A stretch of 26,829 bases of DNA from Clostridiales bacterium (GCA_019422005.1 JAHZEF010000003.1:1-26829); one strand, 5' to 3'. Shown: positions 7,742-15,936, counted from the stretch's first letter. Numbers and translations are program-made. The notes: generated from the sequence alone by a model not told the origin.

Positions 7742-8668
7742 TTAATGCTTTTTCCTGCGGGCCTCCCGCTCCTCCGCCATCCGCTGGCGCAGCAGCCGCA
7801 GCTGATCTGCATACTGGCGGGAACCGGCCGTCGGGTTGTTGCGCAGCAGCATCCGCTTATCCCAGGTCATGCGCTGGCGGAAGCCTTCCCGCGCCTCCGC
7901 CCGGCGCGCCTTCCAGACCGCCAGATCCGTACGCAGCTTCTGCACCGCCTCAGACTGCTCCAGGCGCGCGGCCGCCTGCTCCATGGCCTCGATCCGCCTC
8001 TGCAGCGCCTCTCCGCTATCCGGCAGCTTCTGGGACAAATACTCCGACAGCGCTTCCTTTTTAAACGTCGTATAGATTTCCATGCGCCTCTGCAGCAGCC
8101 TGGCGTCTGTCCGGGCCTTCTCCGAATACGCCTGCAGCTGCTCCAGCAGCCGGCGCAGATCCAGCGCAGCCTTCAGGGAAACCGCCAGATCCGCAAGAAA
8201 AATCCCCGAAAGCACCAAGGCCGCCAGTTCGGCAGCGAACGCCGGAATGGAGAGCACCACGCGCTCCACCGGACGGTGCAGCCACAGGACCAGCACCAGG
8301 CTCAGCACCCCCCAGGCCAGGGACGTGCCGAGGCAGATATATCCGTGCAGATTCAGCGGATTCCCGGAATAGTCCCAGTACCGCACCTTGAAGACAGCCT
8401 CCATCACCGCGCCGGTGACATATTCCAGCACTGTGGCCGCCAGCATGCCCAGCAGAAACACAGCTGCAGGATGCTGCCGCACCGGCAGGGTGGCAAACAG
8501 AATCACGATGGCGCCGGAGCCGTAGATGGGAATTACCGGCCCGTTTAAAAACCCCCGGTTGACCAGCTGCCGCTTCCGGCAGGAGACGAACGTCGATTCG
8601 ATGCACCAGCCGACAAAGCAGTAAAACAGGAAAAACAAAACCCATTGGGAAAGCGTATAGGAATACAA
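7742..8668 (-). CDS. CmpB-type putative ABC-transporter membrane protein with coiled-coil tail
   Basis: About 308 residues. The N-terminal half holds four or five membrane segments with family motifs of the ABC_trans_CmpB (putative ABC-transporter type IV) group: FYCFVGWCIEST, RGFLNGPVIPIYG and the GYICLGTSLAWG region. The C-terminal half (from about residue 160) is a charged, Leu/Gln/Arg-rich stretch likely to be coiled coil and cytoplasmic. Start taken as TTG at 8668, with AGAGGTGA 5 nt upstream; the longer frame to 8794 would run into the divergent promoter. GTG at 8677 is a weaker alternative. Function is not established for the family. Confidence 0.72.
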   Translation of the reverse strand: MYSYTLSQWVLFFLFYCFVGWCIESTFVSCRKRQLVNRGFLNGPVIPIYGSGAIVILFATLPVRQHPAAVFLLGMLAATVLEYVTGAVMEAVFKVRYWDYSGNPLNLHGYICLGTSLAWGVLSLVLVLWLHRPVERVVLSIPAFAAELAALVLSGIFLADLAVSLKAALDLRRLLEQLQAYSEKARTDARLLQRRMEIYTTFKKEALSEYLSQKLPDSGEALQRRIEAMEQAAARLEQSEAVQKLRTDLAVWKARRAEAREGFRQRMTWDKRMLLRNNPTAGSRQYADQLRLLRQRMAEEREARRKKH

Positions 8669-8766
8669 GGGCGTCACCTCTGCTCCGAACCGCGCCGCGC
8701 ATCGCCCGCCGCCCGCTTCGGGATTTCTTCTATTATGCCAAATGGATCCGCCGATTGCAACCGCTT

Positions 8767-8795
8767 TTGCATTCCCCCCGGGTTTATGATACAAT
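8767..8795 (+). promoter_or_regulatory. Promoter for the radical SAM-Nudix / nucleosidase operon
   Basis: TTGCAT (8767-8772) and TACAAT (8790-8795), spacing 17 bp. The ATG with GGGAGG follows at 8824. Confidence 0.72.
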
Positions 8796-8823
8796 AAGGC
8801 ATCGAATCCCGGGAGGCCGTTTC

Positions 8824-10317
8824 ATGTATCGATCTCTGAATGACGCGCTCAGGGCGCAATTCGGATGCAAAGTCTACAAGCTGGCGCTGGACGGCGGGAT
8901 GACCTGCCCGAACCGCGACGGCACCTGCGGCCGGCGCGGCTGTATTTTCTGCGGAACCGCCGGCGGCGGGGAGTTCGCAGCCTCCGGAGGCTGCGTGGCC
9001 CGGCAGCTGGAGGAGGCCAAGCGCCGCGTCGCCGCCAAGGGGCCTGCAAAGTATATTGCGTATTTTCAAAGCCACACCAATACCTACGCGCCCGTGGAGC
9101 GGCTGCGGCCGCTGTTTGAGGCCGCCATGGCGCCGGAGGAAATCGTCGCCCTGTCCGTCGCCACACGGCCGGACTGCCTGCCCGGGCCGGTACTGGCGCT
9201 GCTGGAGCAGCTGAACCGCCGGAAGCCGGTCTGGGTGGAGCTGGGGCTGCAGACGGTGCACGCTTCCACCGCCGCATACATCCGCCGCGGATGGGACCTG
9301 CCGGCGTTTGACCAGGCGGTCGCTTCCCTCAAGCGCCGCGGCCTCACCGTGGTGGTTCACATGATCCTGGGGCTGCCCGGCGAAACCCCCTCCATGATGT
9401 ACGACACCGTCCGCCATATTGCCCGCAGCGGCGCGGACGGCGTCAAATTCCATCTGCTGCACGTCCTGGATGACGCCGACCTGGCGGCGGATTATCTCGC
9501 CGGGAAAGTCCGGGTGCTGGAGCTGGACGAATATGTTGCCCTGCTGGCCGAATGCATCCGTCTGACGCCTCCGGAAATGGTCATCCACCGCCTCACCGGC
9601 GACGGCGACAAACGGCATCTGCTGGCGCCGCTGTGGTCTGCCGACAAGAAGCGCGTCCTCAACGCCGTCCGCGCCGGGTTTGCGCGGGAGCATGTGGTGC
9701 AGGGAGAACATCTTTCCCGGCCGCCGGAGACGGAATGGGTGGCCGTCTGCGACGAGGCGCTGCGCCCGCTCGCCGCCACAACCCGCCGGCGGGCCCACGC
9801 ATTGGGTCTGCGGCACGAGGTGGTGCACTGCTGGATCGCCTCCCGCGGCCCCGACGGCATCAGCCTCTGGTTCCAGCGGCGCGCGTTCTCCAAGCAGGAT
9901 GACCCCGGGCTGTACGATCTGGCGGCGGGCGGTCACGTGCGCGCAGGGGAATCCTGCCTTGAGGCCGTCGTCCGGGAGCTGCGGGAAGAGACCGGCCTTT
10001 CGCCGGCGCCGGAGCGGCTGCGGTATCTGGGCGTCAGCCGCCGCGCCATTTCCCGCCGCCCCCTGTGCGATCACGAGTTCGCCCGGGTGTTCCTGCTCTG
10101 GGACAACGCGCCGGCCTTTCGCCCCGGCGGCGAGGTGGCGGAAATGGTACGCGTCCCCCTGGTGCAATGGCAGGCGCGTCTGGAAGGCGCGCCCGCGGTG
10201 ACGGCTTACCGTCCCGACGGCAGCGCCGTTGTCATTTGGGAAAACCAATGGGCCGGCGTGCCCAATAATTTTGACAGCGTGGTCAACCCCGCGCTGCGAG
10301 AGGAGCCGGAAATATGA
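8824..10317 (+). CDS. Radical SAM protein (TIGR01212/YhcC family) fused to a Nudix hydrolase
   Basis: 497 residues in one uninterrupted frame. Residues 1-300 match the TIGR01212/YhcC radical SAM family: an iron-sulfur motif C28-x11-C40-x2-C43 (with an extra C35) in MTCPNRDGTCGRRGCIFC, then AYFQSHTNTYAP, VELGLQTVH, HMILGLPGET and the family end RLTGDGDKRHLLAPLW. Residues about 305-470 are a Nudix domain with a complete box GHVRAGE-x7-REL-REETGL (370-392), of the isopentenyl-diphosphate-isomerase/YfcD-like type (LAAGGHV). YhcC proteins normally end near residue 310, so the fusion is unusual. Substrates of both halves are unknown. The start has GGGAGG 7 nt upstream. The stop overlaps the next ATG (ATGA). 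Confidence 0.88.
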   Translation: MYRSLNDALRAQFGCKVYKLALDGGMTCPNRDGTCGRRGCIFCGTAGGGEFAASGGCVARQLEEAKRRVAAKGPAKYIAYFQSHTNTYAPVERLRPLFEAAMAPEEIVALSVATRPDCLPGPVLALLEQLNRRKPVWVELGLQTVHASTAAYIRRGWDLPAFDQAVASLKRRGLTVVVHMILGLPGETPSMMYDTVRHIARSGADGVKFHLLHVLDDADLAADYLAGKVRVLELDEYVALLAECIRLTPPEMVIHRLTGDGDKRHLLAPLWSADKKRVLNAVRAGFAREHVVQGEHLSRPPETEWVAVCDEALRPLAATTRRRAHALGLRHEVVHCWIASRGPDGISLWFQRRAFSKQDDPGLYDLAAGGHVRAGESCLEAVVRELREETGLSPAPERLRYLGVSRRAISRRPLCDHEFARVFLLWDNAPAFRPGGEVAEMVRVPLVQWQARLEGAPAVTAYRPDGSAVVIWENQWAGVPNNFDSVVNPALREEPEI

Positions 10318-10976
10318 TCGGAATCATTGCGGCCATGGAGTCGGAGCTGGCCTACTTCAAAGCGCATATGCAGAATCTCCAGGCGGAAACCTGGGCGGGG
10401 CTGGAGTATTTTTCCGGCGTCCTGGAAAACCGCAGCGTGGTGGTGGCGGAGTGCGGCGTGGGAAAGGTCAACGCCGCCATGCACACGCAGATCATGATCG
10501 ACCGCTACCCGGTCACGTCCCTGATTCAGACCGGCATCGCCGGAAGCCTTTCCCCCCGGGTACGGCACCTGTCCGTGGTCATCGGCAGCGAGCTGGTTTA
10601 CCACGACATGCAGCGCTGGGTGCTGGAACAGTTTTTCCCCCACTGCCTCTCCTATGCCTCCGATCCGCGCCTGGTGCAGCTCGCCGCGGCCTGCGCGCCG
10701 GAGGATCACACCGTGGGCCGCATCGCAACCGGCGACGTCTTTGTGGACGACGCGGAACGGAAGGAGGCCATCCGCCGGGACTGCCAAGCGCTCTGCTGCG
10801 AGATGGAAGGCGCGGCGGTGGCGCAGACGGCAGCGCTCAACGGCCTGCCCTTTGTCATCATCCGCTGCATCTCCGATCTGGCCGACGGAAGCGCCGGCGC
10901 GGCCTTCTCCCAGTTCGAGCAGCAGGCGGCGGAAAAAGCCGCTGCCATGGTGCACCGGCTGGTGGAAGCCATGTAG
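10314..10976 (+). CDS. mtnN: 5'-methylthioadenosine/S-adenosylhomocysteine nucleosidase
   Basis: 220 residues, about family length (232 in E. coli). It cleaves adenine from MTA, SAH and 5'-deoxyadenosine in the cytosol. Aligned catalytic residues are present: E11 in MIGIIAAMESE, E165 in EMEGAAVA and D188 in CISDLAD (E12, E174, D197 of E. coli); TGIAGSL and ATGDVFV are also kept. It is coupled by a 4-bp overlap to the radical SAM-Nudix gene. Because 5'-deoxyadenosine is the inhibitory by-product of radical SAM reactions, this pairing is functionally sensible (inference). Confidence 0.93.
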   Translation: MIGIIAAMESELAYFKAHMQNLQAETWAGLEYFSGVLENRSVVVAECGVGKVNAAMHTQIMIDRYPVTSLIQTGIAGSLSPRVRHLSVVIGSELVYHDMQRWVLEQFFPHCLSYASDPRLVQLAAACAPEDHTVGRIATGDVFVDDAERKEAIRRDCQALCCEMEGAAVAQTAALNGLPFVIIRCISDLADGSAGAAFSQFEQQAAEKAAAMVHRLVEAM

Positions 10977-11039
10977 CCGCCTGCGCAGGAAAGATGCGGG
11001 ATACGCGCCGTCGTCCGGACGGCAATCACAAAAGGATGA

Positions 11040-11071
11040 AGCGCGGGGCCGTCCCGGGACGGCCCCGCGCT
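11040..11071 (+). terminator. Perfect 32-bp palindrome after mtnN
   Basis: 11040-11055 is the exact reverse complement of 11056-11071, rich in G and C. It would fold into a strong hairpin 63 bp past the mtnN stop, but the following bases (GTTCCGT) are only weakly T-rich. Likely the operon end. The remainder of 10977-11272 shows no gene. Confidence 0.55.
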
Positions 11072-11272
11072 GTTCCGTATTACCGGCCGTTCCGGCCAAA
11101 GCCTGCCAGCCCGCTGCTGTCATCCGCTTCTCCCGTTCTGCGGCGGCCGCCCCCCGGAGCGGCATTGGGCCGGAACCGCCGATGAAACCGGCATCGTCCC
11201 GGCGGCATTTCGTCAGAGCGGGATTCTGCAGCCTGCAAATCAGAAAAACGGAGCTGCGGAGCGTCATACGCC

Positions 11273-11301
11273 TTGCACCGTTCATTGTAAATTGATAGAC
11301 T
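11273..11301 (+). promoter_or_regulatory. Promoter for the small membrane protein at 11356
   Basis: TTGCAC (11273-11278) and TAGACT (11296-11301), spacing 17 bp, about 55 bp ahead of the start codon. Confidence 0.6.
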
Positions 11302-11355
11302 GGTTTTAACACCAGGCAGACAATCCGCGGCGGGATCCTGAAAGGAGGCATGGCC

Positions 11356-11847
11356 GTGAAACAGACAAGGCGGATTTCCCGGGAGCAAAAAGCCCGCATC
11401 GTGTCCGGCGTCCTGTTTCTGCTCTATGCGCTGTTTTTCCTGATCTGGTTTTCCTGTTACTTCTCAATCAAAAGCGATCGCCCGGCCGTTGCCGTGATCA
11501 GGGACCGTTGGGGCGTTCCCGAAGCGTCCATCATTGCCAGGGCGGAAGCGCCGCCCTTCACCGCCGTCCTGTACAGGGATTCCGATGGCTCCCGACAAAT
11601 CGTGGTTCTGGAGCGGTCCGATCTTTTCCGGGGTTATCATTCGGGCGGGCCGCGGAACGCAGATTCCCTCGACGCTGTGGAATGCAACGGCCTCTTCCGG
11701 CGTACAACCATGCGAATTTCTGAAAATGGGCTGACGCCCTATAAAACAGAGCGGCTCTACTGGCGCCTCGTCGGGCTTTCCCAGCTGATTCCAATGGGGA
11801 TATGGTTTCTCATCGACGTCAGGAAGGCTCTGCGCCCAGGCCGGTAA
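11356..11847 (+). CDS. Hypothetical membrane protein with an outer domain
   Basis: 163 residues, family not recognised. A basic N-terminus (KQTRRISREQKAR) precedes one membrane segment (about 18-35). A polar domain of about 100 residues follows with a possible beta-rich fold (FTAVLYRDSDGSRQIVVLE), then a second membrane segment near the C-terminus (LSQLIPMGIWFLI). The topology suggests an extracytoplasmic middle domain. GTG at 11356 is chosen because GGAGG lies 7 nt before it; the ATG at 11350 is only 1 nt from that site. Convergent with the gene at 11983-12576. Confidence 0.7.
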   Translation: MKQTRRISREQKARIVSGVLFLLYALFFLIWFSCYFSIKSDRPAVAVIRDRWGVPEASIIARAEAPPFTAVLYRDSDGSRQIVVLERSDLFRGYHSGGPRNADSLDAVECNGLFRRTTMRISENGLTPYKTERLYWRLVGLSQLIPMGIWFLIDVRKALRPGR

Positions 11848-11946
11848 CGTCTCCGCAGTTTCAAAATGGCGGCTCTTCTGTCCGCCGCCCCGCTTCCCGG
11901 AACCGGCCTCTTCTGCATGGATCCGGAGCCCTTTGCCCGAGAAAGA

Positions 11947-11980
11947 CAGCGCCTCAGATTCCGGGGAATCTGAGGCGCTG
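11947..11980. terminator. Bidirectional terminator between convergent genes
   Basis: A 16-bp perfect stem (11947-11962 with 11965-11980) with a 2-nt nominal loop lies between stop codons at 11847 (+) and 11983 (-). The minus strand continues with TCTTTCTC, the plus strand with ATTCAG, so it suits the minus-strand gene better. Confidence 0.7.
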
Positions 11981-11982
11981 AT

Positions 11983-12576
11983 TCAGCCTTCCGGCCGGGC
12001 ATCCGTTTTTTCTGAAGCCCCTCCGCCGCGCCGCCGGGCGGGCAGCAGGGCCTTCCCCTGCAGATACAGGAGCAGGAGCGGCAGCCCGATCCGTCCCGGC
12101 AGAGGCAGCGGCGTTTCCTGCAGCGCATCCGCTTCGACCCGGATCTGATACTGCAGGAACACATAGGACACGCCCTTCATGACGTCCGGGCGGCGCTCCA
12201 GGAGGTACCGGGTATCGCACCGCCAGTTCCCGGTCAGCGCCTGCTTCTTCAGCAGCGCCGCAAACGGAAAGGAGCCCCGGTCTGTCTCCAGCACGCCGCT
12301 CACCAGCAGAAAGCGGCGGCCGGCGGCCAGCTCGGTATCCCGGACAGAGACAGAGCCGATTTCGTCATACGCCGCAGGAAACCGCCCCTCGTCCGCGGCC
12401 TCCGCCAATACCTGCGCCAGGAAGCCGTCCAGATCCCCTCCCCGGAACAGCGGCATCTTCCAGAACGGCGAAGCCCAGGCGCAGCACAGCAGCGCCGCAA
12501 GCGCAATTCCAAACAGCAGCCTGCCCCACATCCGAATTTTGTCCGCCGGCACGGCGCCCCGCTTCAGAATCTCCAT
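11983..12576 (-). CDS. Hypothetical membrane-anchored protein
   Basis: 197 residues, family not recognised. After MEILKRGAVPADKIR comes a membrane segment (about 18-36, LLFGIALAALLCCAW). An extracytoplasmic-looking domain follows, with DTELAAGRRFLLVSGVLET and FPFAALLKKQALTGNWRCD. A second hydrophobic stretch near residue 165 (GLPLLLLYLQG) precedes a basic, Gly/Arg-rich tail. ATG at 12576 is preceded by GGAGGA. Codon use and GC content match the neighbours. It could be a cell-envelope protein; nothing more can be said. Confidence 0.68.
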   Translation of the reverse strand: MEILKRGAVPADKIRMWGRLLFGIALAALLCCAWASPFWKMPLFRGGDLDGFLAQVLAEAADEGRFPAAYDEIGSVSVRDTELAAGRRFLLVSGVLETDRGSFPFAALLKKQALTGNWRCDTRYLLERRPDVMKGVSYVFLQYQIRVEADALQETPLPLPGRIGLPLLLLYLQGKALLPARRRGGGASEKTDARPEG

Positions 12577-12680
12577 TCAAATCCTCCGCCCTTTCCGGTA
12601 AAGCTTCTTTCCCGCCGCACCGCAGGCGCATTGCCTCAGCAGCCGGGGCCGGATTTTTTCATGCAAATCCGGGGATTTTG

Positions 12681-12712
12681 AAAAAACTCCCGCACCAGAG
12701 AGGGTGCGGGAG
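12681..12712 (-). terminator. rpoD terminator
   Basis: A 10-bp stem (12687-12696 with 12703-12712) with a 6-nt loop is followed on the minus strand by TTTTTTC. It lies 6 bp past the rpoD stop. Confidence 0.85.
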
Positions 12713-12718
12713 CGGAAT

Positions 12719-13849
12719 TCAGCAGTAAAAATCCTTGATTTTCTTGGCGCGGCTGGGATGGCGCAGCTTACGGATCGCCTTATTTTCGATCTGGCGGATC
12801 CGCTCGCGGGTCACGCCGAAAATCTGCCCCACCTCTTCCAGCGTGTGCGTCCGGCCGTCGTACATGCCGAAGCGCATCCGCAGCACGTCGGCTTCACGCT
12901 CAGTCAGCGTGCCCAGGATCTCCCCCAGGGCCTCCGCCAGCAGCGTGTTGGACGTAGCGTCGGCGGGGCCGGGCGTGTTGTCGTCCTCCACAAAGGAGCC
13001 GATGGTCGTGTCCTCCTCATCGCCCACCGGGGTGTCCAGGGACAGCGTGTCGGCGGCCGTGCGGTTGGCTTCAATGATTTTCTCAATGGGCAGGGTCAGT
13101 TCCGCCGCAATTTCCTCCAGCGTCGGCTCCCGGCCCAACTCCTGTACCAGCTTCCGGTTACAACGCGTGGCCTTGTTGATCACCTCCACCATATGTACAG
13201 GGACGCGGATGGTTCTCGCCTGGTCGGCAATGGCCCGGGTGATGGCCTGCCGGATCCACCAGGTCGCATACGTGGAGAACTTGTTTCCCTTTGTATAGTC
13301 AAACTTGTCCACAGCCCGGATCAGGCCCGTATTCCCTTCCTGGATCAGATCCAGGATGTGCAGGCCCCGGCCGGAATACTTTTTGGCGATGGAGACCACC
13401 AGCCGGAGATTTGCCTCCGTCAGCTTGTCCTTGGCCGCCTTGTCCCCCTCCGTCACACGCCTGGCCAGGTCGATTTCTTCTTCCGCCGTCAGCAGGCGGA
13501 CCTGGCCGATTTCCTTGAGATACATACGGACCGGGTCGTCCAGATTGTATTCGGCAGCCAGTTCCACCGGATCCACCAGTTCCTCTTCTTCCTCCTCCAG
13601 CTCCACCGGATCCAGCTCCGGCTCCAGATCCAAATCCAGTTCCAGCTCCGCGCCGACAATCTGGATCCCCATGGCGTCGAAGGACTCATATACCTGTTCT
13701 ATTTTTTCCACAGACAAATCCAGCTTTTCCAGCTCCGACACCAGCTCGGCGGCCTGGATGCTGCCTTCCTTGCGGGCCTTGCCGATCAGTGCGGTCAATG
13801 CAGCCATGGAGTCTGTGGTTTCCTTGATCTGATTCTTGGAGTCTGCCAT
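12719..13849 (-). CDS. rpoD: RNA polymerase primary sigma factor (RpoD/SigA)
   Basis: 376 residues. Region 1.1-like N-terminus at 1-60, a run of Asp/Glu (66-98, with EEEEEE), then region 1.2 (DDPVRMYLKEIGQVRLLT) and region 2 with the primary-sigma hallmark STYATWWIRQAITRAI (193-208). Region 3 is at about 217-295, and region 4.2 carries the helix-turn-helix VTRERIRQIENKAIRKLRHP (about 346-365). It recognises -35/-10 promoters of the kind listed throughout this window. ATG at 13849 is preferred because AAGGATG is 9 nt upstream; the ATG at 13858 overlaps that site. No dnaG lies upstream; instead tyrA is divergent. The gene is transcribed alone, with its own promoter and terminator. Confidence 0.96.
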   Translation of the reverse strand: MADSKNQIKETTDSMAALTALIGKARKEGSIQAAELVSELEKLDLSVEKIEQVYESFDAMGIQIVGAELELDLDLEPELDPVELEEEEEELVDPVELAAEYNLDDPVRMYLKEIGQVRLLTAEEEIDLARRVTEGDKAAKDKLTEANLRLVVSIAKKYSGRGLHILDLIQEGNTGLIRAVDKFDYTKGNKFSTYATWWIRQAITRAIADQARTIRVPVHMVEVINKATRCNRKLVQELGREPTLEEIAAELTLPIEKIIEANRTAADTLSLDTPVGDEEDTTIGSFVEDDNTPGPADATSNTLLAEALGEILGTLTEREADVLRMRFGMYDGRTHTLEEVGQIFGVTRERIRQIENKAIRKLRHPSRAKKIKDFYC

Positions 13850-13921
13850 ATTGCACATCCTTAAATGATTCTTACGAAAGCGAAAAAGGGCAAAAAACCC
13901 CTTTATTTGCGCATCTAGCCC

Positions 13922-13950
13922 ATTATATACCTTTTCAGAGTTGGTGACAA
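13922..13950 (-). promoter_or_regulatory. rpoD promoter
   Basis: TTGTCA (13945-13950) and a perfect TATAAT (13922-13927), spacing 17 bp. The leader to 13849 is about 65 nt. Confidence 0.82.
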
Positions 13951-13999
13951 TAGGCACATGTGAAAATTTTTACAAAATTTTTACCGGGATACTTGTTCC

Positions 14000-14028
14000 T
14001 TGACGACAATCGACAAAACCGTTAGAAT
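14000..14028 (+). promoter_or_regulatory. tyrA promoter
   Basis: TTGACG (14000-14005) and TAGAAT (14023-14028), spacing 17 bp. The start would be about 15 nt before the ATG, leaving room only for the Shine-Dalgarno and so no leader regulation. Back to back with the rpoD promoter. Confidence 0.78.
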
Positions 14029-14049
14029 GAAGCGGTGAGGTGACCGCAC

Positions 14050-14919
14050 ATGAAGATTGGAATCGCAGGCATGGGGCTGATCGGCGGCTCCCTGTGCCGG
14101 GCGCTCAAGGCCTATACAGACCATACCGTTCTGGGAACCACCCGGAATCCCGCCACTGTGGAATTCGCCTGCAGCGCCGGCGCCATCGACGGGCCGCTGA
14201 CTGCACTCTCCGACCTGGATCTCTGTATTGTCGCGCTGCCGCCGGAGGCCACGGTCTCATTTCTCTCCGAACATGTCAGCTGCTTCCGGCCGGGCGCCGT
14301 CGTGATGGATATCTGCGGCGTCAAGCGGCCGATTGTCGACTGCGCGGATTCACTCTATCACCGCGCCGGCGTCCACTTTATCGGCGCACACCCCATGGCC
14401 GGCAAGGAAACGGCAGGCTTTGCCAATTCCGACGCAGACCTGTACCGCGGCGCCAGCATGATCCTGACGCCGACGCCGCTGACGGACCGCCCCTCGGTGG
14501 AGCTGGTGCGGGCCCTGATGCTGGAAATCGGCTTCGGCCGGGTGGTGGAGGCCTCCCCCGACGAGCACGACGCCATCATCGCCTATACCTCCCAGCTGGC
14601 TCACGTGGTATCCAGCGCCTATGTCAAGAGCCCCACCTGCAGCAGGGTTCTGGGCTTTTCCGCCGGCAGCTTTCAGGATATGACCCGCGTGGCCAAGCTG
14701 GATCCCGACATGTGGGCGACGCTGTTCCTCTGCAATAAACAGCCGCTTTTACTGGAAATTGACACGCTCATGGAGAATCTTGCCCGATTTCGCTGTGCTT
14801 TATCCGCAGAAAATCGCGAAGAGATGATTTCCCAGTTAAAAAAGGGCCGGGAACTGCGGGAGCAGGTCCTGCTGCGGCAGCACAGCGCCGAACAGACGGG
14901 CGCCGACGCAGGGGGCTGA
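14050..14919 (+). CDS. tyrA: Prephenate dehydrogenase
   Basis: 289 residues. It oxidatively decarboxylates prephenate to 4-hydroxyphenylpyruvate for tyrosine synthesis, using NAD(P)+. N-terminal Rossmann fold with G-x-G-x-x-G at MKIGIAGMGLIGGSL, an MDICGVKRPIV strand end, and the active-site motif HPMAGKETAGF. The helical dehydrogenase domain contains TSQLAHVVSSAYV and GSFQDMTRVA. There is no chorismate mutase or ACT domain, so it is the short form and feedback control, if any, does not use an ACT domain. Strong GGTGAGGTGA upstream of the ATG. No other shikimate genes are visible. Confidence 0.93.
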   Translation: MKIGIAGMGLIGGSLCRALKAYTDHTVLGTTRNPATVEFACSAGAIDGPLTALSDLDLCIVALPPEATVSFLSEHVSCFRPGAVVMDICGVKRPIVDCADSLYHRAGVHFIGAHPMAGKETAGFANSDADLYRGASMILTPTPLTDRPSVELVRALMLEIGFGRVVEASPDEHDAIIAYTSQLAHVVSSAYVKSPTCSRVLGFSAGSFQDMTRVAKLDPDMWATLFLCNKQPLLLEIDTLMENLARFRCALSAENREEMISQLKKGRELREQVLLRQHSAEQTGADAGG

Positions 14920-15005
14920 GGCCGCCGCAGAAGGCGGGCCGGGCCGTCATATCCTGTCCCCGGCCGGAATATAATCTCCCATACGAAGTAAACGAGGTGG
15001 GAGAA

Positions 15006-15641
15006 TTGGAAAACACGTCCAACCGCATCACTCTGCGCGGCAGCTTGGCCGGCTTGCCCGCGTTTTCTCACGAGAACCACGGAAAGCGCTTCTACCGGTT
15101 CGCACTGGAAGTCCCGCGGCTTTCCGGCACGTCGGACACGCTGCAGGTGGTGGCGTCGGAGCAGCTGCTGGAGACCGTGGAAGTCGCCGAACGCTCCATG
15201 GTCTCCGTCATTGGGCAGATCCGTTCCTTCAACAGCAGGCAGGAAACCGGCCGCAAGCTGATTATCTCCGTCTATGCCGAGCAGATGGAGCTGTGCGACG
15301 GCGAGCCCGTCAACGAGGTGGAATTGTCCGGCACCATCTGCAAGGAGCCGGTCTTCCGCAGGACGCCGCTGGGGCGCGAAATCTGCGACATTATGCTGGC
15401 AGTCAACCGGCCCTACCGCAGGACGGATTACCTGCCCTGCATCCTTTGGGGCAGGACGGCGCAGGAGGTCTCCAGGCTGGGCGTCGGCGCACGGCTGGCG
15501 CTGACCGGGCGGCTGCAGAGCCGGGAGTACATCAAAATGCTTGACGGCGGCAGCGAGCGGAGAACCGCCTATGAGGTCTCCGCCATCTCCGCCGGGCTGC
15601 TGCCCGCAGCCGAAGCGGAACCGGCCGAAATCCTGCTCTGA
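15006..15641 (+). CDS. Tandem OB-fold single-stranded-DNA-binding-like protein
   Basis: 211 residues made of two similar OB-fold-like halves: NRITLRGSLAGLPAFSHENH to GQIRSFN (about 5-80), then NEVELSGTICKEPVFRRTPLG to ALTGRLQSREYIK (about 103-178). The second half keeps the SSB-like pattern DIMLAVNRPYRR...LPCILWGRTA. Related proteins in Oscillospiraceae are annotated as single-stranded DNA-binding. It lacks the acidic DDDIPF-type tail of canonical SSB, so it is probably not the main SSB. TTG at 15006 is chosen (GGTGGGAG 5 nt upstream); GTG at 14997 is the alternative. A TATAAT lies at 14970-14975 without a good -35. Confidence 0.75.
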   Translation: MENTSNRITLRGSLAGLPAFSHENHGKRFYRFALEVPRLSGTSDTLQVVASEQLLETVEVAERSMVSVIGQIRSFNSRQETGRKLIISVYAEQMELCDGEPVNEVELSGTICKEPVFRRTPLGREICDIMLAVNRPYRRTDYLPCILWGRTAQEVSRLGVGARLALTGRLQSREYIKMLDGGSERRTAYEVSAISAGLLPAAEAEPAEILL

Positions 15642-15648
15642 AGCCCGC

Positions 15649-15700
15649 GTCATCCTGAGCGAAGGAAAGCGCCGCGGCCCTTTGCTTCGCTCAGGATGAC
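15649..15700. repeat. Palindromic dispersed repeat (REP/MITE-like)
   Basis: Arms of 16 bp (15649-15664 and 15685-15700) are perfect inverted repeats, beginning GTCATCCTGAGCGAAG. With one mismatch the pairing goes on for five more bases. This TCATCCTGAGCGA palindrome is a widely spread intergenic repeat in many bacterial genomes (family knowledge). Only one copy is in this window. Confidence 0.7.
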
Positions 15701-15764
15701 AGAGTACCCCCGCCGGTTCCCGGAGCCGCATCCGTCTCCGGTTCAGCCCGGAGCCTTCCGTTCC

Positions 15765-15814
15765 AAACGGGACGGAGAATTGCCGTTCTGTGCAATTCTC
15801 CGTCCCGTTTTCCC
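15765..15814 (+). terminator. Intrinsic terminator upstream of the recombinase
   Basis: A perfect 19-bp stem (15765-15783 with 15792-15810) with an 8-nt loop is followed by TTTT on the plus strand. It isolates the recombinase gene from the OB-fold gene, which implies that the recombinase has its own, unidentified promoter between about 15815 and 15936. Confidence 0.85.
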
Positions 15815-15936
15815 ATGCGGCATACGCAGCGGGCTCTCCCGCCGCAGGCGCCGGAACGGTTTTGCCCCCGATCCCCGCAGCGTCCTCCGATCCGGCAACA
15901 TACACTGCAGATACTGACCGAATGGAGGGCTTTTTT

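Noticed and set aside
8674..10248. 524-codon minus-strand open frame opposite the radical SAM-Nudix gene
   Set aside because: Shadow of a GC-rich gene. The plus strand holds catalytic motifs of two enzyme families throughout.
15790..15936. Longer N-terminus for the recombinase from 15790
   Set aside because: It would start inside the terminator hairpin at 15765-15814 and has no ribosome-binding site, whereas ATG at 15937 has GGAGGGC and gives a normal-length protein.
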